Made by a program: the position numbers and the translations under genes. Shown piece after piece: positions 1-7,837 of a stretch of 64,000 nucleotides of DNA; position 1 is the stretch's first letter, and each line of letters starts with the position of its first letter. The DNA is from JBDTCO01 sp039923495 (GTDB taxonomy: Bacteria > Myxococcota_A > Polyangia > Palsa-1104), in the NCBI GenBank assembly GCA_039923495.1, contig JBDTCO010000042.1:37071-101070 (forward strand), given 5' to 3'. The notes below the pieces were generated by a model. The model was given only the letters and a program-made list of their open reading frames with translations. It had not been told where the DNA came from and ran no database searches.

Positions 1-984
1 GGTGTCGAGGATGCCGCGGAAGAGCGCGTCGGCCGCGAGCACCGCGCCGGTGGTGGCCGCGAAGTTGGGGAGCACCGGCGTGCCGCTCGCGACGAGGACC
101 TTCTCCGCGTGCGTGCTGACCGAGCGCGCCGCCGCCTCGACGACGATGCGGGCGCGCAGGCGCCCGACGTTGTCGATGGTCACGGCGTCGTTGGACGCGA
201 GGACGAGCGCATCGACGGGCAGCGAGTAGAACTCGTCGAGCGTGATGAACATGTGCGACGGATCGAGCGACAGCGACACGCGCGCGCCGGTCTCGAGCAC
301 CGAGGGGTTGAGGCCGCCCGCCGAGTACACGCCGGCCGAGGCCGAGCCGACCGCCACGACGGTGGCCCCCATGAGCGCGAGCAGTCGCCCGATCTGCGTG
401 CCGAACGGACCCGCGCCGAGGATCGCGACGGTCTGCTGGCGGTGAAACAGAAACTCGCCCATCTCCATGGTCGCGTGCGCGACGGACAGCGCGACCTGCT
501 GCTCGCGCAGCGTGAGGCCGTCGGCGTCGGGCTGATCGAGGACGCGGTTGTACAGCTCCCAGCGCTCCATGCTCCAGCCCTGGCTGCGACGCACGGCCTC
601 CATGCGCCACGGGAGCTTGTTCGCCTCGACGATGCGCTCGAGCATCACGGCCGGCACGTTCAGGTCGGGCCCGAGCGAGAGCACGGAGCCGAGGAGCGGC
701 TTGAGCGAGGTGAGGAAGCGGCCGAGGACCTCTTCGATCTCGGGCGCCTGCGGATCGTAGTTGAGCCCGAGGCGCGCGCCGCCGATGGGCACGCGTGCGA
801 GCTGGTAGCGAATGGTGCCGATGCGCGCGAGACCGGCGAGATCGGTCCACTGCTGGTTTCGACGCACGCGGATGCCGCCGAACGCGACGCCCTGCGCGAG
901 CGTGTCGATGATCGCGTAGCCGGGCGCCGCGGTGACGGGATCTCGCCAGTTGATGACGAGCTCCGGCTCGGGGCCTTGCGTCAT
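1..984 (-). CDS. Glu/Leu/Phe/Val dehydrogenase-family protein, partial (C-terminus beyond window)
   Basis: The minus-strand frame stays open from 984 to the window edge (328 codons, no stop). An N-terminal amino-acid-dehydrogenase domain contains VPIGGARLGLNYDP, and a Rossmann dinucleotide fold follows (AILGAGPFGTQIGR, about residues 185-200). Family members oxidatively deaminate amino acids with NAD(P). Aligned by eye, the lysines usual in the TWKCAL and GGAKGG motifs are arginines here (TIRYQL and GGARLG), so classical activity is uncertain. This is the last visible gene of the minus-strand operon and follows the acyl-CoA synthetase. Start choice is open: ATG 984 begins the conserved domain, but in-frame GTG 1020 and ATG 1029 also exist, and the last overlaps the upstream gene's stop. 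Confidence 0.82.
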   Translation of the reverse strand, partial: MTQGPEPELVINWRDPVTAAPGYAIIDTLAQGVAFGGIRVRRNQQWTDLAGLARIGTIRYQLARVPIGGARLGLNYDPQAPEIEEVLGRFLTSLKPLLGSVLSLGPDLNVPAVMLERIVEANKLPWRMEAVRRSQGWSMERWELYNRVLDQPDADGLTLREQQVALSVAHATMEMGEFLFHRQQTVAILGAGPFGTQIGRLLALMGATVVAVGSASAGVYSAGGLNPSVLETGARVSLSLDPSHMFITLDEFYSLPVDALVLASNDAVTIDNVGRLRARIVVEAAARSVSTHAEKVLVASGTPVLPNFAATTGAVLAADALFRGILDT

Positions 985-1021
985 GGGCCCCCGATCCGAA
1001 AGACGCCGATCTTCTGACACG

Positions 1022-2647
1022 CTAGACATCCTCGAAACGCAGAATATCACCGTTCGCCGAGGAACCTGAATTTCGGTTCAGCAACGCATCGATGAGCCCC
1101 TTGTGTCGCTCGCGGACCTGATCGCGGCGTACCTTCAGGCTCGGGGTCAGCTCGCCCGACGGGATGGAGAAGGGCTGCGGCGCGACGCCGATGGCCACGA
1201 TGCGCTCGTGACGACCGAGCTCCTCGTTGAGCAGCCGGACGTGCAGCGTGAGGTGTGCCCGCAGCTCGTCCGGCGTCATGAGGGCGGTGCGAAGACGTGG
1301 ATCGGAGATGGCGTCGAGCACCGCGACGACGTGTGCGTGACCCTCGCCGAACACCGCCGCGTGACGCACGCCGGGCAGCGAGGCGAGTCGGGCCTCCAGC
1401 GAGGCGGGGTGCACCTTCTTGCCCGTCGACAGGACGAGCAGATCCTTGCGGCGCCCGGTGATGTGCAGGAAGCCGTCCTCGATGCGGCCGAGATCGCCGG
1501 TGCGCACCCCATCGTCGCCGACGAAGAGGTCGGAGGTAGCCTGCGGATCGTCGAGGTACCCGATGCAGCGGAAGCCCTTGCCGAACAGCAGGACCTCGCC
1601 GGTGTCGTCGACCTCGACGCGCGAGCCCGGCAAGGCCTTGCCGACCGCGCCCATGACCGAATCGCCCGGTGCGTTGTAGCTGCTCGCCCCGCTGGTCTCG
1701 GTCATGCCGTACATCTCGTGCACGGGAATCCCGAGCTTGAAGAGCGCGCGGTGCGCCTCGATCGCGAGCGGCGCGCCCGTCGACAGCGCGAGCCGGACGC
1801 GCTCGAGGCCGAGCGTGGAGCGGACCTCGTGCGACTGCCCGTGCAGCGCAGCGGCTGCCGTCGCGAGCGTCTGCCACTCGGCGGGCACACCCATGAAGAA
1901 CGTGGGCCGCACGGCCGCGACGGCCTCCGTGAGACGTCGACCGCGCGGGAAGACCACGGAGTAGCCCGACGCCATCGGCAGCACGACGCTCATGAAGATC
2001 TCGGCGAGGTGCGCGAAGGACAGGTACGAAAGGTGTCGATCGGACGGCCGGTGCGCGCGCACCTCCGTCATGCGCCGCGCCGCGCGCAGCATGTTGCCGT
2101 GCGAGAGCAGCACGCCCTTCGGCACGCCCGTCGATCCGGACGTGAAGATCACGAACGCGATGCGATCTGCGGGCGTGCGCACCGCACCGGGTGGATCGAG
2201 CGGCGCGGCCAAGGGTGGCGCGTCATCGATGATCGCGACGTGTGGATCTTGCGGACGTGCAGGATTGACGGGCTCGACGAGCTTCGGCGCGAGCCAGTCG
2301 AGCAGATCGGGATCACCCATCGCGAGCGCGACGTGCGCGCGCGTGACCAGCGTGCGCAGCTGCACGGGCGGCGTCGACGGCTCGATCGACACCACGACAC
2401 CTCCCGCGAGCAGCACGCCGTGCACGAGCGCCGGCACGCGCGCGCGCGTTCGACACACGACGAGCACCGCCTGACCGAGCCGCAGCCCGAGCGCGCGCAG
2501 GCGATTCGCGACCTGCTCTGCCTCGAGGTGAAGCTGGAGGTACGTGACGGGCGGATCACCGCCGGTCTCGAGGGCGGAGGCCGTTGGCCGTAGCTGCGCC
2601 ATCTCGGCGAGTGCTGCGCCGATCGTCGCGGGGTGCTCCCACATCAC
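1022..2647 (-). CDS. AMP-dependent acyl-CoA synthetase/ligase
   Basis: This 541-residue member of the ANL adenylating superfamily activates a carboxylic acid as acyl-AMP and then acyl-CoA. Visible motifs are the phosphate-binding loop FTSGSTGVPKGV (about residue 168), YGMTETSG (about 313), the TGDLG hinge region (about 387), and a C-terminal lysine in LTPSLKVRR as the candidate adenylation lysine. Length is normal for the family and no signal peptide is seen, so it is cytoplasmic. Start GTG 2647 overlaps the hydrolase stop as GTGA; ATG 2644 is the alternative. The substrate cannot be read from sequence. Its place after an aldolase and a hydrolase suggests that a carboxylate released by the operon is activated here. 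Confidence 0.95.
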   Translation of the reverse strand: MMWEHPATIGAALAEMAQLRPTASALETGGDPPVTYLQLHLEAEQVANRLRALGLRLGQAVLVVCRTRARVPALVHGVLLAGGVVVSIEPSTPPVQLRTLVTRAHVALAMGDPDLLDWLAPKLVEPVNPARPQDPHVAIIDDAPPLAAPLDPPGAVRTPADRIAFVIFTSGSTGVPKGVLLSHGNMLRAARRMTEVRAHRPSDRHLSYLSFAHLAEIFMSVVLPMASGYSVVFPRGRRLTEAVAAVRPTFFMGVPAEWQTLATAAAALHGQSHEVRSTLGLERVRLALSTGAPLAIEAHRALFKLGIPVHEMYGMTETSGASSYNAPGDSVMGAVGKALPGSRVEVDDTGEVLLFGKGFRCIGYLDDPQATSDLFVGDDGVRTGDLGRIEDGFLHITGRRKDLLVLSTGKKVHPASLEARLASLPGVRHAAVFGEGHAHVVAVLDAISDPRLRTALMTPDELRAHLTLHVRLLNEELGRHERIVAIGVAPQPFSIPSGELTPSLKVRRDQVRERHKGLIDALLNRNSGSSANGDILRFEDV

Positions 2648-3600
2648 GAGTGCGTGGCGCTCCGTGAGAAGACCGCGGCCTCGATGATGTTGGCGAGCTC
2701 GAAGCGACGCGCGTTGCGCAGCGTGAAGTGGTTCGAGTCGCGGATGCGCAGGAAGCGCGCGAGGCCACCCGGCACGACGCCGAGGAACGCGGCCACGTGC
2801 TCGTCGGGAACATCCTCGGCCTCGATGACGAGGGTGGGGACGGCCAGCTGCGCGAGCGCAAGGAGCGGCACGCGGTTCGGGAACCGCTCCGTCGGCACGC
2901 GGAAGACCGGCGGCGACTGCCTGGAGCCTTCGTCATCGGACGCGATGCAGGCGTCGATGTAGCTCTCCTGCAGCGCGGAGTCGGTGTGCGCGTGCGCCGC
3001 GTCGCCGAAGAGCTTCTGCCAGCGCTTGCGCTGGAACTCGGCGGTGTACGGGATGTACGTGTTCTCGCGCTGTGCGCTCTCGCGCTCCGCGATCATGGTG
3101 TCGAGCAGCGGCCCGGACGTGGCGCCCGCCAGGTAGCAGAGCGATGACGGGTTGTTGAGGATCGCCAGGCTCACGTGCGGCACGTCGAGCGCCGCGGCGA
3201 GCACCTGGATCGCGCCACGCGACGAGCCGAACAGCGTGAGCGGCGCGGGCCAGCGGCGGCGCGCGTCCTCGGCCACGGCGCGGATGTCCTCGACGGAGTC
3301 GTCGAGCGTCTGCAGTGCCCCTGGTGCCGGCGCCGACGACATGCGTGCGTCACGCTGCGACTTGCCGAAGTTGCGGTGATCGAGCGCGACGGCACGCAGC
3401 CCGCGCGACGCGAGCTCCCGGAGGAACGAGTAGCCCGGCACGTCGAGGTCGTACGTCGGCTCGAGCGGCGCCGCGATGCCGTGCACGAGCACGACGACGG
3501 GCGCATCGAGCGGCAGCCCCTCGCGCTCGGCCACGCGGCAGCGCAGCGTCACGCCGTCGCGCGTCGAGACCTCGTAGTCCGCTCTGGTGATGGCGCTCAG
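2644..3600 (-). CDS. alpha/beta hydrolase fold protein, probable CTG start
   Basis: An alpha/beta hydrolase of about 318 residues. It shows the oxyanion-hole segment VVLVHGIAAP near the N-terminus, a nucleophile elbow GSSRGA, an acid candidate in VIEAEDVPDE and the catalytic histidine in DSNHFTLRN near the C-terminus. It is cytoplasmic and its substrate is unknown. The start is unusual. The conserved N-terminus (ADYEVSTRDG) begins right after the aldolase stop, and no ATG, GTG or TTG lies in the right place. CTG at 3600 overlaps the aldolase TGA as CTGA, mimicking the ATGA and GTGA couplings elsewhere in the operon. GTG 3552 would remove the first beta strand, and extending upstream would read far into the aldolase gene. 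Confidence 0.85.
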   Translation of the reverse strand: MSAITRADYEVSTRDGVTLRCRVAEREGLPLDAPVVVLVHGIAAPLEPTYDLDVPGYSFLRELASRGLRAVALDHRNFGKSQRDARMSSAPAPGALQTLDDSVEDIRAVAEDARRRWPAPLTLFGSSRGAIQVLAAALDVPHVSLAILNNPSSLCYLAGATSGPLLDTMIAERESAQRENTYIPYTAEFQRKRWQKLFGDAAHAHTDSALQESYIDACIASDDEGSRQSPPVFRVPTERFPNRVPLLALAQLAVPTLVIEAEDVPDEHVAAFLGVVPGGLARFLRIRDSNHFTLRNARRFELANIIEAAVFSRSATHS

Positions 3601-4403
3601 GTGCAGAGCTCGCGGAGACGCAGCCCCTCGCGCGTCCCCATGCGCATGATGACGGAGTCGGTGCGATAAAAGACGCCCTTGATGCCCTTGTCCCACAGGC
3701 GCGCCTTGGCGATCTCGGGCGTGAGCTCCCCGCCGAGCACGGGCACCGTCATGACCGACTTGCCGTACTTGTCGGCCGCGGCGACGATCTTGTCGAGGGC
3801 GGCTGCGATCTCCGGGTTGCCGAAGCCCTTGTCGGGCGGCAGGTGGTACGAGTGCGACAGGTCGACGGGCCCGATGTCGTACATCTCGATGCCCGGCACC
3901 GACATGATCTCGTCGATGTTGTCGACGGCTTCCTTGTCCTCGATGATCGGGATGATCATCGCCTGATCGTTGGTCCACTCGATGAGGTCGTTCATCTTGC
4001 CCTGCGCGTACTTGTTCGCGCGGCTGACCGTGCACAGGCCACGCGTCCCGCGGGGATGGAAGTACGCGGCGTCGGTCGCGCGCTTGAGGTCCTCGGCGTT
4101 GACGACGTGCGGCACCTTGATGATGGGCGCGCCAGTGTTCATCGCGTCCGAGATGATGACCGGATCGTTGTCCTTGAGCTTGATGATCGGGACGATGCCG
4201 GTGCACTCGGCGGCGCGGACCATGCTCTCGACGGTCTCGGGGTTGATGCTGAGCACCTCGGTGTCGACGATGACGAAGTCGAAGCCGGCGTGACCGATGA
4301 TCTCGACCATGACGGGCGTCATCGTCGAGCACGTCATGCCGAGCACGAGCTGCTTCTTCTGGACCTTCTCGCGGAATGCTTTGAATCGAGCTACGTCAGC
4401 CAT
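3597..4403 (-). CDS. HpcH/HpaI-family aldolase
   Basis: A 268-residue class II aldolase of the HpcH/HpaI (2,4-dihydroxyhept-2-ene-1,7-dioate / 2-dehydro-3-deoxyglucarate) type. These enzymes cleave 2-keto-4-hydroxy acids to pyruvate and an aldehyde in a TIM barrel with a divalent metal. Visible family motifs are GFDFVIVDTEV (about residue 39), PRGTRG (about 97), the metal-ligand segment IPIIEDKEAV (about 132) and IGPVDLSHS (about 157). It starts three bases after the stop of the selenoprotein gene, in the same operon. The natural substrate cannot be inferred. The citrate-lyase beta branch of the superfamily is a less likely alternative. Confidence 0.92.
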   Translation of the reverse strand: MADVARFKAFREKVQKKQLVLGMTCSTMTPVMVEIIGHAGFDFVIVDTEVLSINPETVESMVRAAECTGIVPIIKLKDNDPVIISDAMNTGAPIIKVPHVVNAEDLKRATDAAYFHPRGTRGLCTVSRANKYAQGKMNDLIEWTNDQAMIIPIIEDKEAVDNIDEIMSVPGIEMYDIGPVDLSHSYHLPPDKGFGNPEIAAALDKIVAAADKYGKSVMTVPVLGGELTPEIAKARLWDKGIKGVFYRTDSVIMRMGTREGLRLRELCT

Positions 4404-4406
4404 GTC

Positions 4407-4937
4407 TCAACCTTTTTTCGTGGAGAACCAATTGTCGATGCCGTCGCACGCGACGCGTGCCATGGCGCGACGCTCGTCGTCGAGCACACCGGCGAGCGGG
4501 TGCGCGATGAGGACGGTGCGAACGTCGGTCATGCCATAGGCGGTCGCCTCGTTCCGGGCCAGGGTCTCGAACGGCTCGGTGACGACGACGATCGCCGGCT
4601 TGCCCCGGCGCTCGAGAGAGATCGAGTCGTGGATACACCACGACGTGCAGGAGCCTCAATCACCGGAGGCGATGATCGTCACATCGACCTCCCGCGAGAG
4701 GGTATCGAGCGCCATGACGGACGCGGGTGTCGGCGGTGACTTCGTCTGCCGCACGACCTTCTTGAACTTGCCGTGACGACGCTCGAGCTCCCGGACGATG
4801 TCCTCGAGCAAGAGCGTCGCGTTGGGCTTCTGGTTGTCGAGGATGCCGAGCGTCACGCCCGACAGCGAACGCGGCAGTGGGTTCTGCTTCTGCTGCTTGA
4901 CCTCGGGATGACGGACGGTGGGGATTCGAACGCGCAT
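4407..4937 (-). CDS. UGSC-family selenoprotein (in-frame UGA read as selenocysteine, Sec94)
   Basis: Read with UGA as selenocysteine the gene encodes 176 residues. Codons 92-97 give G-D-U-G-S-C (UGA at 4658-4656), the signature of the UGSC (seleno)protein family, and a further Cys lies at position 100. Sequence on both sides of the UGA is typical protein: TLGILDNQKPNA and VDVTIIASGD before it, GKPAIVVVTEPFE and VRTVLIAHPLAG after. The true stop is TGA 4409-4407, three bases before the aldolase start. A SECIS-like hairpin follows the UGA (separate entry). U-x-x-C suggests a thiol/selenol redox or nucleophilic role, but the reaction is unknown. ATG 4937 overlaps the upstream TAA as TAATG, so translation is probably coupled. 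Conventional annotation would give a 93-residue protein and miss the second half. Confidence 0.9.
4626..4644 (-). promoter_or_regulatory. bacterial SECIS-like hairpin after the UGA codon
   Basis: Eleven nucleotides after the UGA is a perfect 7-bp stem, GTCGTGG pairing with CCACGAC, closed by the 5-nt loop TGTAT. The second loop base is G and lies 20 nt after the UGA. Bacterial SECIS elements bind SelB and typically have a short stem with a G at loop position 1 or 2, about 16-37 nt from the UGA, so this hairpin fits. It lies inside the coding region, as expected for bacteria. Confidence 0.85.
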
Positions 4938-6703
4938 TAACAGTCACACTCCGGGACGAGCGGCGGCGGTGCGCCGGTGGGCGTGTAGTCGATGAGGCGG
5001 GTCGCGGGGCGGCCGAAGCCGAAGCTCGGCATGAACGACGAGTGACGACCCGTCCCGCCCGCGACGAACACGAGGAAGTCCGTGGGAGCGGCGCCGATGG
5101 GGATGCCGCGCTCCGTCCACGTGGCCTTGTCGACGTCCTCACGCGCGAGCAGCCACTCGCGCATCTCGTCGTTGAGCACCGACGGGAGCACGCGCGCGTT
5201 GTCGCACAGCCACGCCTGCACCATCTCGCGCGTCCAGCCGTCGCGCGCGAGCAGCTTGGCGTGCTCGGGTCCGAGCGCGATCGTCGGGTGACCGCCGCGC
5301 GCGAGGTCATTGGTGCCGAACGTGGCCATCGTGCCGGCGAGCATCTTCATGAACGACAGCGCCGTCTGCGACGAGTGATCGTTCACGTTGTGCGGGCCCT
5401 CGGCCTGACACACGGTGACCACCGACTGCTCGGGTGCGAAGCCGAGCGCGACGTGGAGCGGTGGGAACGGGCTCTCTTCCTGGTTCTCCGCGACGCAGAA
5501 GCCGAAGCGTGCCGGCGAGCCCTGCGTCGTGAAGTCGGTGCGGCCCGGACGACCCCCGCCGACGTTGCGCAGGATGAGGCGGATGGCGCGACCGATGGTG
5601 GCGCTGGCCTGCGTGCCTTCCCCCATCGCGTTGCCCGACAGGTTGAAGCCGAGCTCGTAGCGGATGGGGCCGCTGATGACGAGGAGCGGCGTCACCGGGT
5701 GCGTGGTGGCCTGCACGCCGAGCAGGTTGTAGCGCGGGTCCATCAGCGCCTCTGTGGCGGCGACGATGACGCAGAAGTACTCGGGCCGGCAGCCCGCCAT
5801 CACCGCGTTGACCGCGAGCGCCTCGATGGTGACCTCGCCCTGCCTCGGCGCCATGAGCCCGAGGACCTCGCCCGCGGGCCGCTTCTGCGACGCGATCATC
5901 TGGAGGACCGCCTCGTCGGTCGGCGGGATGATCGGCAGCCCGTCGGTGTAGCCGCGACGGTAGAACGCGTCGGAGGCGCCACGCGCATCGCGCGGCAGGT
6001 TGGTGAAGACGTCGTCCTCGAGCGGCTCCCGCGAGTACGGCCCGTACACGTGCACCTCGCCGGGCCCGCCCTCGGCGAGCTCGGCGGCGACGGTTGCATC
6101 GTTGGTGGTGTAAAGGACCAGGTACTCGCCGAGCGCTTTTTCGCGACCGTCGTAGAGGCGCGCCGTTGCGTCCTTGCGCGCGCGCACGGTGGCGACGTGG
6201 GTTTCCAGCTCGCTCAGCTTCACCGTCTGGTGCGGCACGAAGCGCATCACGGTGTGCGCGTGCGTCTGGTCGACCTCTTGCCGCCCCGGCACGAGCTGGT
6301 GGTAGAGGCGCCGCGTGAACGTGCGCGTCACCTTCAGCATGCGCGCGGTCCACGGCGAGCGGTTCACGCCGGCCTTCGACTTGTACGCGTCGGCGTCGAG
6401 GCACTCGAGCGAGTCGAGATCGTAGAGCGCGATGTAGCGCGGCGCGATGCGACGCTCCGCGCGACGTCCCGTGCGAAAGCCGGGGATGCCGAGCCGCTCG
6501 GGGATGTGCTCGGTGTCGTACCAGTCGTTGAACTCTTCTTCGAGCTCGGGCGGCACGTCGAGCTGCGCGAAGATGAGCCCGAACGCCTTCGCGGCGGCAG
6601 GCTTCGGCGTCTTTGCACGCGGCGGAGCGACGCGCTTCTTCGGCGCCCTCGCTCTCGCAGGCGCAGCCTTGGCCACGGTCTTCCGTCGGCGCTCGGTCGT
6701 CAT
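4937..6703 (-). CDS. 588-aa companion of the UGSC selenoprotein, unknown function
   Basis: First gene of the operon. Residues 1-41 are a Lys/Ala/Pro-rich tail. Residues 42-125 (FGLIFAQLD, WYDTEHIPERLGIPGF) look like a ferredoxin-like dimeric alpha/beta barrel of the EthD/DUF4286 kind, and 140-225 could be a second copy. From about 245 a distinct domain begins with GYTDGLPIIPPT and contains VNAVMAGCRPEYF and GNAMGEG. I recall proteins with this YTDGLPxxPPT segment next to UGSC proteins. It ends in CDC, a possible metal or redox site. No signal peptide is seen. The TAATG overlap with the selenoprotein argues for joint function. A promoter 8 nt upstream suggests a leaderless message. The reaction is unknown. 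Confidence 0.85.
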   Translation of the reverse strand: MTTERRRKTVAKAAPARARAPKKRVAPPRAKTPKPAAAKAFGLIFAQLDVPPELEEEFNDWYDTEHIPERLGIPGFRTGRRAERRIAPRYIALYDLDSLECLDADAYKSKAGVNRSPWTARMLKVTRTFTRRLYHQLVPGRQEVDQTHAHTVMRFVPHQTVKLSELETHVATVRARKDATARLYDGREKALGEYLVLYTTNDATVAAELAEGGPGEVHVYGPYSREPLEDDVFTNLPRDARGASDAFYRRGYTDGLPIIPPTDEAVLQMIASQKRPAGEVLGLMAPRQGEVTIEALAVNAVMAGCRPEYFCVIVAATEALMDPRYNLLGVQATTHPVTPLLVISGPIRYELGFNLSGNAMGEGTQASATIGRAIRLILRNVGGGRPGRTDFTTQGSPARFGFCVAENQEESPFPPLHVALGFAPEQSVVTVCQAEGPHNVNDHSSQTALSFMKMLAGTMATFGTNDLARGGHPTIALGPEHAKLLARDGWTREMVQAWLCDNARVLPSVLNDEMREWLLAREDVDKATWTERGIPIGAAPTDFLVFVAGGTGRHSSFMPSFGFGRPATRLIDYTPTGAPPPLVPECDC

Positions 6704-6711
6704 CGCACGAT

Positions 6712-6740
6712 ATCGTAAACGTCTGTCGCGCGCCGATCAA
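6712..6740 (-). promoter_or_regulatory. sigma-70-type promoter of the selenoprotein operon
   Basis: Read on the minus strand: TTGATC (6740-6735), a 17-nt spacer, then TACGAT (6717-6712). Only 8 nt separate the -10 box from ATG 6703, so the predicted transcript starts at or beside the start codon. No Shine-Dalgarno sequence precedes the ATG. Confidence 0.6.
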
Positions 6741-6756
6741 GCGAGCGCGACGCGCT

Positions 6757-7830
6757 TCAGAACGAGGTGGCGATGCCGACGATGTTGCTGAGGCCGTAGC
6801 CGGTGTTCACGCCCGTGAGCGTGTGCGAGATGGTGTAGCTGAGGCCGATCCACTTGACCGGGAACAGCAGCAGCGTGCCGCCGAAGGTCATGGAGCTGGC
6901 GTTGTTGGCCTGGCCGCAGAACTGCGTGAAGGGGTTGCCCTTGGTGGCGATGCCGTTGCGACCCGGCACGTCGCCGTTCTCGAACGAGTGGAGGCCGCTC
7001 AGCGTCGCGATGAGCGTGGCGTGGTCGAACCAGCTCAGCTTCTTCTTGGGGGCGAGCGTGCCGCCGGCCTGGACGTCCCACGGCAGGTCATCGGAGTACG
7101 TGGTGGAGTCCGAGGTCGAGCCGAACTTGCAGCTCGCCTTCTTGAGGCGGTGACGGAAGCCGACGTCGGCTGCGAAGAACACAGGGATGGGGTAGAGCGA
7201 GTAGCCGAAGCTGCCGCGCGCCTCGATGTCGAAGGTGCCGTTGCCGGTCGGGATGGGCAGCGGCTTGGCGCCGGGCAGCATCGCCGCCGCGGGGTACGCG
7301 GAGCGGCCGTTCACGTCGCCCGTGGGCGCCGTGAAGTAGAGCTGGGGACCAAAGGCAAAGCCCTTGAGCGCCCTGATCCTCGGGAGCTGCTGCTTGAGCC
7401 CGAAGGTGACGTCGCCGGTGTTGAGCTCGCTGAGCTTCGCGGGGACGACCGTGTGGATGTCCTGGGTGACGTAGCGGATCACCGGCATCGAGAACGTCGC
7501 GCCGAGCCCGCGCCACAGCGAGACCTCGCCGTAGAGCAGCATCGACTGATCGACGTAGTTGCTCTTGTAGTTGGCGGTGATGAAACCGCTCGAAGTCGGG
7601 ATGCTGATGTTGCGGCGAGTGCCGGGCCTGACGGGCTTGAGGTTTTCGTCGACCTCGCCCGGACCGGCAAAGTAACGGTCCGCCGAGTAGTTGGCGTACG
7701 AGAGCTGGATGAATCCATGGCCGGGCCTGTCATCGACCCAGGGCCCGGCCATGGCTTCGCGGTGCGCGACTCCGAGGCAGAGGAGACCTGCTGTTACAGT
7801 AAGGAGTCCACTACGCAGGGAGACGCGCAC
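6757..7830 (-). CDS. outer-membrane beta-barrel protein
   Basis: A 357-residue exported protein with a signal peptide of about 28 residues (SLRSGLLTVTAGLLCLGVAH to an AMAG cleavage region). Alternating amphipathic strands follow and the protein ends in phenylalanine (GIATSF), as outer-membrane barrels do. Repeated turns such as GLGATFSMPVIRYV and FGPQLYFTAPTGDVNGR are like those of barrel proteins of the phenol-degradation/MetA-like kind, though I cannot assign a family firmly. GTG 7830 lies 8 bases after the stop of the lipoprotein gene, so the two are probably co-transcribed. Role unknown; it may be a porin for the neighbouring heme and copper-type lipoproteins. Confidence 0.85.
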   Translation of the reverse strand: MRVSLRSGLLTVTAGLLCLGVAHREAMAGPWVDDRPGHGFIQLSYANYSADRYFAGPGEVDENLKPVRPGTRRNISIPTSSGFITANYKSNYVDQSMLLYGEVSLWRGLGATFSMPVIRYVTQDIHTVVPAKLSELNTGDVTFGLKQQLPRIRALKGFAFGPQLYFTAPTGDVNGRSAYPAAAMLPGAKPLPIPTGNGTFDIEARGSFGYSLYPIPVFFAADVGFRHRLKKASCKFGSTSDSTTYSDDLPWDVQAGGTLAPKKKLSWFDHATLIATLSGLHSFENGDVPGRNGIATKGNPFTQFCGQANNASSMTFGGTLLLFPVKWIGLSYTISHTLTGVNTGYGLSNIVGIATSF

Positions 7831-7837
7831 TGTTTAG

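Noticed and set aside
2644..4332. 562-residue version of the hydrolase
   Set aside because: The upstream part is a His/Arg-rich shadow of the aldolase; the fold begins at about 3582.
4396..4659. 87-residue minus-strand ORF overlapping the second half of the selenoprotein
   Set aside because: It is an Arg-rich alternative frame of the real coding region.
4656..4937. 93-residue protein ending at TGA 4658-4656
   Set aside because: The downstream frame has coherent protein features, a UGSC motif and a SECIS-like hairpin, so the codon is read as selenocysteine rather than as a stop.
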